DNA of 64,000 nt from Acinetobacter terrestris (GCF_004331155.1 NZ_SJNZ01000011.1:1-64000); one strand, 5' to 3'; numbered from the stretch's first letter, positions 8,501 to 18,239 are shown. Made by a program: numbers and translations. The notes: generated by a model not told the origin, from the sequence alone.

Positions 8501-8869
8501 AGGTTAAATATCCTTGTTGTTCCCTATCCCTTGTTTATTGTCCAGTTTGCATATCGCTCAACCATTCTCTGGATGAATGCTTTTTGACTATGTATATCTA
8601 ACTATCCATAGTTCAAATCGTTACTTTACAGCTCCTGTTTTTCTAATGATTCTTTAGTGATCATGTTGATCCCATCTTGTTTTGAATAATTACTCTAAAT
8701 TTGATTTAGGGTAATAAAGATATTGTGAATATTCAACAAAATTCGATAAATAATTTTGTTATACGAAATAAGTTACCGTAAAGTTGATTGTTAAGTCGTT
8801 TTAATATAGTTTTTATATGATTAATGAAAATTAAATAACATTGAATAAGATAAGACAGGGAGCGTAACA
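8501..8869. other. Divergent regulatory region between MFS gene and class III CoA-transferase gene
   Basis: This is 369 bases with no gene. It holds the predicted operator at 8753-8769 and must hold the promoters of both divergent genes. I could not place convincing -35/-10 pairs. Confidence 0.5.
8753..8769. promoter_or_regulatory. dca-regulon operator, class I (one mismatch)
   Basis: ATTTTGTTATACGAAAT matches the ATTTCG-N5-CGAAAT palindrome, with T for C in the left arm. It is 100 bases before the CoA-transferase start, in the divergent gap. Confidence 0.55.
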
Positions 8870-10093
8870 ATGGGTGCTTTAACAGGATTTCGCGTATTGG
8901 ACTTAAGCCGTATTTTAGCCGGTCCTTGGTGCAGTCAAATTCTGGCCGATTTAGGTGCAGAAGTGATCAAAATTGAGAAACCTGATCATGGCGATGACAC
9001 GCGCATTTGGGGACCACCTTGGCTAAAAAATGATAAACAGGAAGACACGCATGAGTCGGCTTATTATCTCTCTGCCAATCGCGGTAAACATTCAGTAGCA
9101 GTCGACTTATCTACCCCTGAAGGCCAGAGTATTATCAAAAAACTTGCTGAACAGAGTGATGTGGTGATTGAGAACTATAAAGCCGGATCTTTGAAAAAAT
9201 ATGGTCTGGACTATGAAAGCCTGAGTCAATTGAATCCACGGTTGGTATATTGCTCGATTACCGGTTTTGGACAACATGGGCCACGCGCGCATGAACCGGG
9301 TTATGATTTTATTGTACAAGGTATGGGCGGCATGATGAGCGTTACGGGTGAACGTGATGATCTGCCGGGCGGCGGCCCGCAAAAAGCCGGTTTGGCCTTT
9401 GCAGACCTGACCACCGGTTTATATTCTGCGATTGCGATTCAGGCGGCTTTACTGTCCCGGGAAAAAACCGGCGAAGGCCAGCATATTGATATGGCTTTGC
9501 TGGATACCCAAGTTGCTTCCCTTTCCGTGCTGGCCATGAATTATCTAACTTCAGGCAAAGTACCGGGTCGCTTTGGTAATGCGCATGCCAATATTGTGCC
9601 TTATCAAGTCTTTAAAGCGCAGGAAGGTGAATTTATTATTGCCTGTGGCAATGACTTGCAGTTTAAAGCCTTATGTCAGGCCGTTGGTTTGGCTAAGGTG
9701 GCAGAAGATCCGCACTTCTTGAAAAATTCAGGACGTGTCACACATCGTGAAGAACTGACCACAATTCTACAGGCTCATTTTTATACTCAGCCAGCTAAAA
9801 CTTGGGTCGATCTGATTCATGCGGTTCAAGTACCGGTAGGTATGATTAATGATTTAAAACAGACCTTGGAAGAAAAACAGGTGCTTGCTCGTGGGATGGT
9901 GATTCAAATGCCGCATACTTTGCGCGAAGATTACACCTCGATTGGTTCTCCGATTAAACTCTCCAAAACGCCTGTGGAGTATAAGAAAGCGCCACCATGT
10001 TTAGGCGAAGATACCGATGCCATCTTGAGCCAGTTTTTAAGCGCGGATGAAATTGAGGAATTTAAAAACAAAAAAGTGATTCAGCAGCGATAG
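8870..10093 (+). CDS. CaiB/BaiF class III CoA-transferase, probably dicarboxylate-activating (copy 1)
   Basis: A 407-residue class III (family III) CoA-transferase. It begins with the family hallmark RVLDLSRILAGPW and has YDFIVQGMGGMMSVTG. The probable catalytic aspartate is D179 in FADLTTGLYS, which would form the aspartyl-CoA anhydride. These enzymes move CoA between acids; members next to dicarboxylate beta-oxidation or glutarate genes use succinyl-CoA and glutarate or longer diacids. GGGAG is 8 bases before the ATG. A close paralogue lies at 26668. A terminator follows. The family is certain, the acid is inferred from context. Confidence 0.8.
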   Translation: MGALTGFRVLDLSRILAGPWCSQILADLGAEVIKIEKPDHGDDTRIWGPPWLKNDKQEDTHESAYYLSANRGKHSVAVDLSTPEGQSIIKKLAEQSDVVIENYKAGSLKKYGLDYESLSQLNPRLVYCSITGFGQHGPRAHEPGYDFIVQGMGGMMSVTGERDDLPGGGPQKAGLAFADLTTGLYSAIAIQAALLSREKTGEGQHIDMALLDTQVASLSVLAMNYLTSGKVPGRFGNAHANIVPYQVFKAQEGEFIIACGNDLQFKALCQAVGLAKVAEDPHFLKNSGRVTHREELTTILQAHFYTQPAKTWVDLIHAVQVPVGMINDLKQTLEEKQVLARGMVIQMPHTLREDYTSIGSPIKLSKTPVEYKKAPPCLGEDTDAILSQFLSADEIEEFKNKKVIQQR

Positions 10094-10106
10094 AAAATTT
10101 TCAGAA

Positions 10107-10136
10107 AAACAAAGGAATCGTAAGATTCCTTTGTTT
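10107..10136. terminator. Bidirectional terminator
   Basis: A perfect 13-bp stem (AAACAAAGGAATC / GATTCCTTTGTTT) with loop GTAA lies between two convergent genes. The A- and T-rich stem ends serve as tails in both directions. Confidence 0.85.
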
Positions 10137-10159
10137 ATAGGTGGCTTATACAGCTGTGC

Positions 10160-11344
10160 TTATACGGCTGAAGCCTGCATGTGTTTGCGGTCTAATACAT
10201 CAAAAAACACCGTCATTAAACTAAAAGCTAAACCTACGATACAGCAGCCGCTCCATCCCCAATGATACCAGGCATATAATCCGGCCATGGAGCCAACAGC
10301 AGCCCCCATAAAATAGATAAACATATAAATAGAATGTTGTCTTGAACGCGTTTCATCGGCTGAACGTAAAATCAAACTCTGATTTAGCACATGTATCATC
10401 GAAAGTGCCGAATAGCCGCAGAGCAAGCCAAACACATAGGCCAGTAGTGAGTGTTGTGCGAAATATAGCAGCAACCATTGAATGATAAGCAAGGTACAGC
10501 CGAGCACTGCCACAAATTTTTCTTTGCTCTGATCAATTTGTTTACCCGCCCATTTTGTTGCAAATACACCAGCAGCTCCGACCAATCCAAAAAAGCCAAT
10601 ATAAAGTTCCGAGAATGAATAAGGCGGATTAGCCAACACAAAAGCCATGGTACTTAAGGCAAGAATCATGGAGGCAAACGCCGTGGCACCTACGCAACTG
10701 CGACGGATGAGTTGTGGCGAATGCATGGCTATACTGAACATGGATTTATAAATCTGCAGCAGTTTCAGATTTTTATTCGATGCTGCAGGAACAGGTAATT
10801 TAAAATACATCACTACAGCTAATAATATAATGAGTAAGCCGCTGCTGAGATAAACCAGGTGCCAATCGGCAATAGTGGTAATAATCCCGGCATAGGAACG
10901 TGCCAGTAATATCCCTAAAAATAGTCCACTCATCAGTGTGCCAATAATTTCCGACATTTTTTCCGATTCAACAATGCTGGAAATAAAAGGAATCAAGACT
11001 TGAGAGGCAATCGAGAAAGTGGTGGCAATAAAGGTGAAAAAGTACAGGCTCCACAACTGCTGCGAAAATGAAATACAAATTTGGGCCAAACCGCAGATCA
11101 CCATTAAACTAATGATGATTTTACGTTTGGAATATTTATCTCCCAAAGGGATCAGGACAATCAGGCCCAAAGCATAGGCAAACTGGCTAATGACAATGGT
11201 CACCGCTGACTGTTCAACTGTCACACCAAGCGACTTGGCCATCGCATAAATGAGCGGCTGGTTATAATAGTTGGAACCGGCACAAACCCCGCAAGTGATC
11301 GCCATAATTAGAATAAAGCTGCGGCTAAATAATGATTGACTCAT
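10160..11344 (-). CDS. MFS transporter of the NYYNQPL type, possible exporter
   Basis: A 394-residue major facilitator unlike the three DcaK-type carriers nearby. Helix 1 ends in GSNYYNQPLIYAMA, a pattern typical of drug/arabinose-exporter-like MFS proteins, and the A-motif is degenerate (PLGDKYSKRK). The ATG at 11344 has GGAAAG about 10 bases upstream and is preferred over a TTG at 11374. It follows dcaP by 38 bases, so it is probably the last gene of the dcaK-dcaI-dcaJ-dcaP operon. A role in exporting a pathway acid or side product is only a guess. The fold is certain; the function is not. Confidence 0.65.
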   Translation of the reverse strand: MSQSLFSRSFILIMAITCGVCAGSNYYNQPLIYAMAKSLGVTVEQSAVTIVISQFAYALGLIVLIPLGDKYSKRKIIISLMVICGLAQICISFSQQLWSLYFFTFIATTFSIASQVLIPFISSIVESEKMSEIIGTLMSGLFLGILLARSYAGIITTIADWHLVYLSSGLLIILLAVVMYFKLPVPAASNKNLKLLQIYKSMFSIAMHSPQLIRRSCVGATAFASMILALSTMAFVLANPPYSFSELYIGFFGLVGAAGVFATKWAGKQIDQSKEKFVAVLGCTLLIIQWLLLYFAQHSLLAYVFGLLCGYSALSMIHVLNQSLILRSADETRSRQHSIYMFIYFMGAAVGSMAGLYAWYHWGWSGCCIVGLAFSLMTVFFDVLDRKHMQASAV

Positions 11345-11382
11345 GAGATCTGTGCTTTCCGTCCGATGTTTCAAATTAACGG

Positions 11383-12669
11383 TTAGAATTTATATTGTGC
11401 AGACAGGTTTACTCGTGAAATATCTGCAGTTTTTCCTTCAAAACTTTCACGCTCCCCCAGATGATATTCCACGCCCAAATCGACATAAGGACGTGGGGTA
11501 TAAATCAGGTTGATGGCATGATCGGTTAATTGTTTGTTATTGGTGATATTTGCTGTTGCTTTTGCATAAGCACTATCATCTTCAAATTTCATCAGTGATG
11601 TCGCAATATTGCCACGCCATTGATCATTGAATTTATGCGAGTAGCCTAGAGTCAAACTGTCAAACTCATTCAGCAAGAGTGAGTTATTGTTCAGATCGAC
11701 AGAATAATCTCCGCCCATTGCTGCACCATCACTGCTCGAGCCTTGTGGGACGGTGGTGTAAGACACAAATTTCTGATCGCCTTTGACATGGTAATAATTG
11801 GCTTGAACAGACTGTTTAGGAGTAAATTTATAGCGCGCGCCTAAGCCCATGCCCCAGCTCACTTTATCAATATCACGCTTATCCACTTCAGCGCGTTTCT
11901 CATTAATGAAACCTTGACCCATCAATAATATGGCATGATTCTTGTAAATATATTTTGCTGTTAATGCCGGTAACTCAGAGCTGCGATCGCTTGCATATTC
12001 CAAAGCTAACTGTAATTTATTTGCGGCATTAAAATTGATATCACGACGGACTTGCGGCAAGCGTGCAGTGGAAACCCCTAAAAACTGGGTGTAGTCGATA
12101 CTTTCAGTCATGGTTTCCATATTTGACATCAATGACCAGGTTTGACCAAATAACCAGTCATCAAAATTCACATAGGCATGACGGATTCTGAGCTTGCCAT
12201 CGCCTTTACCATTATCGACCCAGAAATCGGCTTCCAATTTGGCTTTCACATCTTCACGGCCTGCCAGATTTTTAATATCCATACCAATACGTGATGCTGC
12301 AATGGTGAAATCAGAGCGCTTGCCTTGAGCTGCATCAAACGGTACTTTATTAATCTGATTTGAAGTTCGGCCACGCGCAGCCGTGGTATCTTTAAAGTCT
12401 ACCGCACCGTCTAAACGCAAAATTCCATAAACATCAACATTATCTGTCCAGCTGCCGGTGTTTTTTTGCGATGCAGATTTGAGCTCGGTATTTAACTGTT
12501 GCTGCTGCTGAACCAGTTGAATATTGGTATTTTTTTGCGCAGATACTTCCTGTTTTAAACGCTGTAATTCTGCTTCTAGAACATTAATACGCTGCTCTGT
12601 GGTCGAAGTTTCGGCAAAAGAAGTCCCTGTCACCGCAGCGCAAGCTGCGGCTAAAATTAATTTTTTCAT
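11383..12669 (-). CDS. dcaP: DcaP-type outer-membrane porin
   Basis: A 428-residue outer-membrane channel. The N-terminus is a signal peptide (MKKLILAAACAAVTGTSFA), followed by a short coiled-coil stretch rich in Gln (EAELQRLKQEVSAQKN). The rest is a beta-barrel ending in QYKF, with the C-terminal Phe required for barrel assembly. DcaP proteins of Acinetobacter form trimers and admit dicarboxylic acids. AAGGAAG lies 5 bases before the ATG. It follows dcaJ by 54 bases, so the uptake pore is co-transcribed with the inner-membrane carrier and CoA-transferase. A second DcaP-like porin is at 52602 beside benK. Confidence 0.88.
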   Translation of the reverse strand: MKKLILAAACAAVTGTSFAETSTTEQRINVLEAELQRLKQEVSAQKNTNIQLVQQQQQLNTELKSASQKNTGSWTDNVDVYGILRLDGAVDFKDTTAARGRTSNQINKVPFDAAQGKRSDFTIAASRIGMDIKNLAGREDVKAKLEADFWVDNGKGDGKLRIRHAYVNFDDWLFGQTWSLMSNMETMTESIDYTQFLGVSTARLPQVRRDINFNAANKLQLALEYASDRSSELPALTAKYIYKNHAILLMGQGFINEKRAEVDKRDIDKVSWGMGLGARYKFTPKQSVQANYYHVKGDQKFVSYTTVPQGSSSDGAAMGGDYSVDLNNNSLLLNEFDSLTLGYSHKFNDQWRGNIATSLMKFEDDSAYAKATANITNNKQLTDHAINLIYTPRPYVDLGVEYHLGERESFEGKTADISRVNLSAQYKF

Positions 12670-12723
12670 TATCTTCCTTAATAAATCAAATCAATGCTTT
12701 TAAAATATGGTTTTAAAATAAAT

Positions 12724-13380
12724 TTATGCTGCGGTTCTCGCATCAATCAAGATACAGCCGGTTTTTTGCTGCAGTTCTTCAAAACTCAAACCTTCTACAA
12801 TTTCTGTCACAAAGGCTTGATTGTCTTTTAAGTCAATAATGCATAAATCGGTATAAATCCGGTTCACGCAATTTGCACCGGTTAAAGGATAAGTCAGCTC
12901 ATTCACGATTTTAGGTTCGTTGTTTTTGGTCAGATGTTCCATACAGACATAGACACAGCGTGCGCCCACTGCCAAGTCCATTGCGCCGCCCACCGCAGGA
13001 ACGGTATCTGCAGAACCGGTATGCCAGTTGGCCAGATCGCCATTCACAGCGACCTGAAACGCGCCCAGAATACAGATGTCTAAATGACCACCGCGCATGA
13101 TGTCAAACGAGTCTGCCGAGTGCATAAAACTGCCACCACCCAGCATGCTGATCAATTCCTTACCGGCATTGATCAAGTCATCATCTGCATGTTCTTTAGA
13201 AGTTAAGGCACCAAAACCTAAAACCCCATTTTCTGAATGCAAGATAATTTCATGTTCAGGTTTTAAATAACCCGCGACTTTGGTTGGCAAGCCAATACCC
13301 AAATTGACATATGAACCCGGTGCAATATCATGGGCAACGCGTTCTACAATTTGTTCACGGCTGCGTTTTTGGATTGTCAT
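12724..13380 (-). CDS. dcaJ: Class I 3-oxoacid/dicarboxylate CoA-transferase, beta subunit
   Basis: A 218-residue beta subunit of a class I CoA-transferase, with the family opening [10 protein letters not shown] and the catalytic-glutamate segment SENGVLG. It pairs with the alpha subunit encoded just upstream, whose stop overlaps this start by 4 bases (ATGA), a mark of coupled translation. The heteromer should transfer CoA from succinyl-CoA to a dicarboxylic acid such as adipate. The same pair type exists for beta-ketoadipate (PcaIJ/CatIJ), which the sequence alone does not exclude; the dcaK and dcaP neighbours favour DcaJ. Confidence 0.83.
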   Translation of the reverse strand: MTIQKRSREQIVERVAHDIAPGSYVNLGIGLPTKVAGYLKPEHEIILHSENGVLGFGALTSKEHADDDLINAGKELISMLGGGSFMHSADSFDIMRGGHLDICILGAFQVAVNGDLANWHTGSADTVPAVGGAMDLAVGARCVYVCMEHLTKNNEPKIVNELTYPLTGANCVNRIYTDLCIIDLKDNQAFVTEIVEGLSFEELQQKTGCILIDARTAA

Positions 13381-14048
13381 TTAATATCTCCAACTTTAAC
13401 GACGTGCTGAACAAAGATGCCCGGTGTAACAATCACTTCCGGATCTAACTGACCCAATTCAAGCACTTCATGAACTTGAGCAATCGTGGTTTTAGCTGCT
13501 TTGGCCATGAGTGGACCAAAGTTTCGAGCTGCTTTTCGATAGACCAGGTTGCCCCAGCGATCGGCCTGATGGGCATAAATTAGGGCATAATCCGCATGAA
13601 TGGGATATTCCAGCACATAATTTTTACCATCAATACAGCGCGTTTCCTTGCCTTCCGCAATTTTGGTGCCATATCCGGTCGGTGTGAAAATCGCCCCTAA
13701 GCCGGCACCTGCAGCCTGAATCCGGCAAGCCAGATTGCCTTGCGGAACCAAGTCCAATTCAACTTTTCCGGCTTTATATAAATCTTCAAAAACAGTGGAG
13801 TTGTTAGCTTTAGGAAACGAACAAATCATTTTTTTAACCAAGCCAGACAGCAGTAGATTGGTTAAACCACGGTCACCCGAAGCCGCATTATTATTAATAA
13901 TGGTTAGATCTTTCGGACCAAAATCAATCAGCGCTTCAATCAGCTCAATAGGCTGTCCTGCCAAGCCAAAACCGCTGGTCATAATGCGTGCACCGTCTGG
14001 TATTGACTTAAGCACTGTCTCAATATCCGTTGTGACTTTATTAATCAT
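13377..14048 (-). CDS. dcaI: Class I 3-oxoacid/dicarboxylate CoA-transferase, alpha subunit
   Basis: A 223-residue alpha subunit, with the glycine-rich CoA-binding segment MTSGFGLAGQP and later GAGLGAIFTPTGYGT. The ATG at 14048 is chosen because AGGGAA lies 7 bases upstream; a GTG at 14063 would place the start before this site. It lies 39 bases after dcaK and overlaps dcaJ by 4 bases. Together with DcaJ it activates the imported diacid at the expense of succinyl-CoA. It could alternatively serve beta-ketoadipate, which matters because no catIJ genes accompany the cat genes in this window. Confidence 0.83.
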   Translation of the reverse strand: MINKVTTDIETVLKSIPDGARIMTSGFGLAGQPIELIEALIDFGPKDLTIINNNAASGDRGLTNLLLSGLVKKMICSFPKANNSTVFEDLYKAGKVELDLVPQGNLACRIQAAGAGLGAIFTPTGYGTKIAEGKETRCIDGKNYVLEYPIHADYALIYAHQADRWGNLVYRKAARNFGPLMAKAAKTTIAQVHEVLELGQLDPEVIVTPGIFVQHVVKVGDIK

Positions 14049-14087
14049 GCTGTTCCCTAACACTGTATATACGTTTGAAGAATTAAA

Positions 14088-15365
14088 TTAGTCTGCTTTT
14101 TGTGGATCGAATAAACGATCTTTGATAAAGATGGCAGGAATTACGCCACACAGGAAATAAGCCACGCCCATAATCAGTAAGCCTGTACCAATTGAACCGC
14201 CCTGTGCAAAATAACCAATGGTGAGGGGTGCCAATACCGCGCCTAAACGACCGACGTTATAGGCCCCGCCGACTGCCGTGCCACGAACTTTGGTCGAAAA
14301 ACTTTCAGTCATGTAGGTCGCGTTAATACCGTATGGAATGCCATATAAGAAACCGAAGAACAACATCAGCCATAAGATATTGTCAGGCGTATTACCAAAG
14401 ACGATGATGGGAATAAAAATGGCTGTACCGACCGTACCGAAAGTAAATACTGCGCGGCGGCCTATTTTATCGGCAATGATGCCTGCAATGACTTTGGTAC
14501 ACATCATGATCAGGAACGTACCAATCATATAGGTCGTCATTTCTTTGAACTTAATTCCCAGATCTGACTCTAAATATGCCGGTAACCAGTTACTGACACC
14601 GTAATAGCCAAATTGTAAGAATGCCGTACTGAATGACCACAAGATGAACATGCGGCGGCTGAGGGCATCTTGAAAGACCATTTTGAAAGTATTTTTAGGT
14701 TTTTCTTCAACAATGCCACTGGCTTTTGCAGCCAGACGTTTACGACGAGACTCAACCCAAGATTGCGGTTCAGGCACCAAGAAATACATGGCTACGGCAA
14801 GAACGATTGGAATAATGGAAATGTAATATAAATATCTCCAGCCAAACTCTGGCAATAACCAGCCTGCTAAAAGCGTTGCGACCACAGAACCCAAAGTCCA
14901 TCCCGTCATCAAGCCTGCCAATATGGTAGAGCGGTATTTGGTCGGAACATATTCAGCCATCAAGGTATTACAGGCGATATAAAGTGCGCCTAATCCAATG
15001 GCGGAAATAAAACGCAACCATTTAAATTGTTCATAGCTTTCTGCAAAACCGAGCCAGCAAGTCAGCAGGGAAAATAAGGCAATTGCCACAACAATGACGC
15101 GTACCCGACCAAAGCGGTCACATGCCCAGCCACCGAAAAAGCCGCCAATGGCCATGCCGGCAAGCGTCCAGCTACCTAAAGCACCCGCTTGCAGGCTGGT
15201 TAATGAAAATTCCTGTTTTAAACTGGTCAAGCTGTATGAAAGGAATGCGATATCTGCGCCATCCACCAGCAAGGCTAAAAAAGAAAAAATGAATGCGATA
15301 ATCCATATTTTCTTCTTGGGTGCCTCGCTATTGTCCAATACAAGCGGTTCTGAACTAACTGTCAT
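14088..15365 (-). CDS. dcaK: MFS transporter DcaK (dicarboxylate:H+ symporter, AAHS family)
   Basis: A 425-residue, 12-helix carrier of the inner membrane, with LLVDGADIA in helix 1, GGWACDRFGRVR in the first cytoplasmic loop and ADKIGRR in the second half. The ATG at 15365 has AGGGAA 7 bases upstream and is preferred over TTG at 15389. It is the first gene of the operon dcaK-dcaI-dcaJ-dcaP and the MFS gene at 10160. An operator with one mismatch lies 180 bases upstream (15545-15561). Paralogues are at 7229 and 32944. Confidence 0.82.
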   Translation of the reverse strand: MTVSSEPLVLDNSEAPKKKIWIIAFIFSFLALLVDGADIAFLSYSLTSLKQEFSLTSLQAGALGSWTLAGMAIGGFFGGWACDRFGRVRVIVVAIALFSLLTCWLGFAESYEQFKWLRFISAIGLGALYIACNTLMAEYVPTKYRSTILAGLMTGWTLGSVVATLLAGWLLPEFGWRYLYYISIIPIVLAVAMYFLVPEPQSWVESRRKRLAAKASGIVEEKPKNTFKMVFQDALSRRMFILWSFSTAFLQFGYYGVSNWLPAYLESDLGIKFKEMTTYMIGTFLIMMCTKVIAGIIADKIGRRAVFTFGTVGTAIFIPIIVFGNTPDNILWLMLFFGFLYGIPYGINATYMTESFSTKVRGTAVGGAYNVGRLGAVLAPLTIGYFAQGGSIGTGLLIMGVAYFLCGVIPAIFIKDRLFDPQKAD

Positions 15366-15544
15366 CAGATATTCCCTATTGTTCTTCAAGCACTCCTGTG
15401 CTCTACAAATTTTTTTAAAAATTTATCGGCTATTTAGGCATGAATGAAACACTTGATTCAGCTGTGTCCCGACTTTAAATAGCCTGTTAAATATGATATT
15501 AATAAACCATTTTTCGATCTAAAAAACAATAATACTAAAATAGA

Positions 15545-15561
15545 ATTTCTTATAGCGAAAT
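15545..15561. promoter_or_regulatory. dca-regulon operator, class I (one mismatch), upstream of dcaK
   Basis: ATTTCTTATAGCGAAAT matches ATTTCG-N5-CGAAAT except for T at the sixth position. It lies between the gcdH terminator and dcaK, where only dcaK can be its target. Confidence 0.55.
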
Positions 15562-15607
15562 AAAATTATCAATATTGATTTTTAGTTTTGCTTAATAATA
15601 CAATTAA

Positions 15608-15640
15608 AAATAAGCCAGTAAAGAAATTACTGGCTTATTT
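15608..15640 (-). terminator. Terminator of dcaA-gcdH
   Basis: A perfect 14-bp stem (AAATAAGCCAGTAA / TTACTGGCTTATTT) with loop AGAAA lies 9 bases beyond the gcdH stop. On the minus strand a T-rich stretch (TTTTTAATTG) follows. Confidence 0.85.
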
Positions 15641-15648
15641 GCATTGCA

Positions 15649-16848
15649 TTAATTACAGAATGCAGCAATGCCTGTTTGTGCACGACCTAAAATCAAGGCA
15701 TGCACATCATGGGTACCTTCATAGGTATTCACCACTTCCAGATTGACCAGATGACGCGCCACACCAAACTCGTCGCTAATGCCGTTTCCGCCGAGCATGT
15801 CACGTGCCAGACGTGCAATGTCCAGTGCCTTGCCGCAGTTATTGCGCTTGATCAATGATGTGCCTTCAACTGATGCAATGCCTTCATCTTTCATGCGGCC
15901 AAAACGTAAGGCAATCTGTAAGCCTAGGGCAATTTCTGTCTGCATATCCGCCAGTTTCTTCTGAATCAACTGATTGGCAGCCAATGGGCGGCCGAACTGC
16001 TTGCGATCCATGGTGTATTGATGTGCGGTATGCCAGCAGAATTCCGCAGCACCCATTGCGCCCCAGGCGATGCCGTAACGTGCACTATTGAGACAGGTAA
16101 ATGGGCCACGCAAGCCACGAATTTCCGGGAAGGCATTTTCTTCAGGAACAAAGACATTATCCATCACGATTTCACCGGTAATCGAGGCCCGTAAGCCGAC
16201 CTTACCGTGAATCGCTGGAGCAGATAGCCCTTCCCAGCCTTTTTCCAGAATAAAGCCGCGGATCTCGCCGACATTGCCCTCTTTCGATACTTCTTTCGCC
16301 CAGACCACGAATACATCGGCAATCGGGCTGTTGGTAATCCACATTTTCGCGCCACTTAAACGATAACCACCATCGACCTTTTTGGCACGAGTAATCATGC
16401 TGCCTGGATCAGAGCCGTGATCCGGTTCGGTTAAGCCAAAGCAGCCAATGTATTCACCTGTTGCTAGTTTCGGTAAATATTTCTGTTTCTGTTCTTCAGA
16501 GCCAAATTCATTAATCGGCACCATCACCAGCGAGCTTTGTACACTGGCCATTGAACGGTAGCCTGAATCGACATATTCAATTTCACGTGCCACCAGGCCA
16601 TAGCTGACATAGTTTAAGCCTGCTCCACCGTACTGTTCAGGAATGGTGGGGCCTAATAAACCCAGCTCGCCCATCTCGCGAAAAATTGAAGCATCAGTTT
16701 TTTCATGACGGAACTGTTCAAGTACGCGAGGCAACAATTTTCCCTGGCAATAGGCATGGGCAGAATCGCGGATCATGCGCTCTTCTTCAGTCAGTTGCTG
16801 CTCAATTAAAAACGGGTCTTGCCAGTTAAATTTAGTTTTCGAAGTCAT
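15649..16848 (-). CDS. gcdH: Glutaryl-CoA dehydrogenase (decarboxylating)
   Basis: A 399-residue acyl-CoA dehydrogenase that oxidises and decarboxylates glutaryl-CoA to crotonyl-CoA. Features specific to this enzyme are the [12 protein letters not shown] segment, whose arginine (R98) contacts the distal carboxylate, and the C-terminal [18 protein letters not shown] containing the catalytic base E377. These set it apart from the ordinary acyl-CoA dehydrogenases in the window. It follows dcaA by 31 bases in the same operon and is followed by a strong terminator. It joins odd-chain diacids (pimelate, glutarate) and the ring-opening product pimeloyl-CoA to central metabolism. Confidence 0.92.
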   Translation of the reverse strand: MTSKTKFNWQDPFLIEQQLTEEERMIRDSAHAYCQGKLLPRVLEQFRHEKTDASIFREMGELGLLGPTIPEQYGGAGLNYVSYGLVAREIEYVDSGYRSMASVQSSLVMVPINEFGSEEQKQKYLPKLATGEYIGCFGLTEPDHGSDPGSMITRAKKVDGGYRLSGAKMWITNSPIADVFVVWAKEVSKEGNVGEIRGFILEKGWEGLSAPAIHGKVGLRASITGEIVMDNVFVPEENAFPEIRGLRGPFTCLNSARYGIAWGAMGAAEFCWHTAHQYTMDRKQFGRPLAANQLIQKKLADMQTEIALGLQIALRFGRMKDEGIASVEGTSLIKRNNCGKALDIARLARDMLGGNGISDEFGVARHLVNLEVVNTYEGTHDVHALILGRAQTGIAAFCN

Positions 16849-16879
16849 ATTTTATAGTCCAAAAAATTTAGATCTGTTG

Positions 16880-18034
16880 TTATGCTGTGGCTTGTTTAAT
16901 CATTTCACGCGCAATAATAATTTGCTGAATTTGTGTGGTGCCTTCATATAAGCGGAACAAACGTACGTCGCGATAGAAACGTTCAATTGAATATTCACTG
17001 ATATAACCCGCACCGCCATGAATTTGTAAGCAGCGATCTGCAACACGGCCACACATTTCAGTCGCAAACATTTTGGCGCAAGAGGCTTCTGTCGTCACAT
17101 TTTGGCCTGCATCACGTAAACGCGCAGCATCCATGACCATACATTTTGCGGCATAGATTTCAGCTTTAGAATCTGCCAACATGCCCTGAATCAGCTGGAA
17201 ATTGGCAATTGCTTGACCAAACTGTTTACGTTCAACTGCATAATTTAGTGCATCTTCCAGCATACGTTCTGCCATACCGACACTGTAACCGGCAATATGC
17301 AAACGGCCTTTATCCAGTACGCGCATCGCAGTTTTAAAGCCAATACCTTCAACACCACCAATCAACTGATCTTGATGCACGCGGCAATTATCAAAAATTA
17401 CGTCACAGGTATAAGAGCCGTGCTGCCCCATTTTTTTATCAATTTTTCCTAAAGATAAACCGGGTGTGCCTGCTTCGACTAAAAATGCAGAAATGCCGCT
17501 GGCACCTTTAATCTCTGGATTGGTACGCGCCATAACGGTAAAAGTTGTCGCACGTGGCGCATTGGTAATAAAGCGCTTGGTTCCGTTTAAAATATAATGA
17601 TCGCCATCTTTGGTGGCCGTGGTTTTTAAAGAAGCTGCATCTGAACCTGAATCTGGTTCAGTTAAACAGAATGAACCAATATATTCACCGCTGGCATAGC
17701 GCGGCAAATATTTTTGTTTTTGTTCTTCAGTGCCATCAATCAGAATACCGCTAGAACCAATACCATTATTGGTGCCAATTAAAGAACGGAAAGCAGCCGA
17801 GGTTTTACCCAATTCCAGTGCCACTAAAATTTCTTCTTCCATGGTAATGCCCAAACCACCATATTCTTCCGGAATGGTTAAGCCAAATAAACCTAGCTCT
17901 TTCATCTGATTGACAATATGTTCAGGAATGGCGTTGCTTTCTTCCACCTCGTGCTCCAACGGCACAAGTTCATTTTTTACAAAATTTCGAATCGTTTCTA
18001 AAAGCTGTTCAAGCATTTCTGGATCACGGATCAT
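16880..18034 (-). CDS. dcaA: Acyl-CoA dehydrogenase DcaA (dicarboxylyl-CoA), copy 1
   Basis: A 384-residue short/medium-chain-type acyl-CoA dehydrogenase with FCLTEPDSGSDA near the flavin, TNAPRA, and the catalytic base in RLYEGTTQI (E364). It is predicted to form the 2,3-double bond of adipyl-, pimeloyl- or longer diacyl-CoA. GGAG is 7 bases before the ATG. It heads the dcaA-gcdH operon and is divergent from dcaE, with two perfect operators in the gap. A very similar copy is at 31733, in the same divergent arrangement. Confidence 0.85.
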   Translation of the reverse strand: MIRDPEMLEQLLETIRNFVKNELVPLEHEVEESNAIPEHIVNQMKELGLFGLTIPEEYGGLGITMEEEILVALELGKTSAAFRSLIGTNNGIGSSGILIDGTEEQKQKYLPRYASGEYIGSFCLTEPDSGSDAASLKTTATKDGDHYILNGTKRFITNAPRATTFTVMARTNPEIKGASGISAFLVEAGTPGLSLGKIDKKMGQHGSYTCDVIFDNCRVHQDQLIGGVEGIGFKTAMRVLDKGRLHIAGYSVGMAERMLEDALNYAVERKQFGQAIANFQLIQGMLADSKAEIYAAKCMVMDAARLRDAGQNVTTEASCAKMFATEMCGRVADRCLQIHGGAGYISEYSIERFYRDVRLFRLYEGTTQIQQIIIAREMIKQATA

Positions 18035-18083
18035 GTTCTACTCCATCTGTTCATTTTTACGGTAAATTCCTTTACCTTTTTTA

Positions 18084-18100
18084 ATTTCGCAATACGAAAT
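18084..18100. promoter_or_regulatory. dca-regulon operator, class I (perfect), upstream of dcaA
   Basis: ATTTCGCAATACGAAAT is a perfect 6-base inverted repeat around 5 bases. It lies 50 bases before the dcaA start in the dcaA/dcaE divergent gap. Confidence 0.7.
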
Positions 18101-18167
18101 AAATAACCACAAAAAACCAAAAACAGCAAGAGTAAATACAAAATAAATATTTTTTGCACAAAAAATA

Positions 18168-18196
18168 TTGAGTTTAGGTAGAAATAGGATTAATTT
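18168..18196 (+). promoter_or_regulatory. Possible promoter of dcaEHF
   Basis: TTGAGT (18168-18173) and TAATTT (18191-18196) are separated by 17 bases. Transcription would begin near 18203, so the operator at 18210-18226 would lie just downstream of the start, as expected for repression. Both boxes are imperfect. Confidence 0.35.
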
Positions 18197-18209
18197 AAAT
18201 GAAAATAAA

Positions 18210-18226
18210 ATTTCGCATTACGAAAT
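18210..18226. promoter_or_regulatory. dca-regulon operator, class I (perfect), upstream of dcaE
   Basis: ATTTCGCATTACGAAAT is a perfect inverted repeat that ends 13 bases before the dcaE ATG, immediately in front of the GGAG ribosome site. Confidence 0.7.
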
Positions 18227-18239
18227 TAATGGAGTAATA

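Noticed and set aside
18168-18239. Upstream extension of dcaE from the TTG at 18168
   Set aside because: It would code through the operator and the ribosome site; GGAG in front of the ATG at 18240 decides the start. Similar TTG or GTG extensions were rejected for marR, dcaK, dcaI, catB, catA, benA, benC and ETF-QO.
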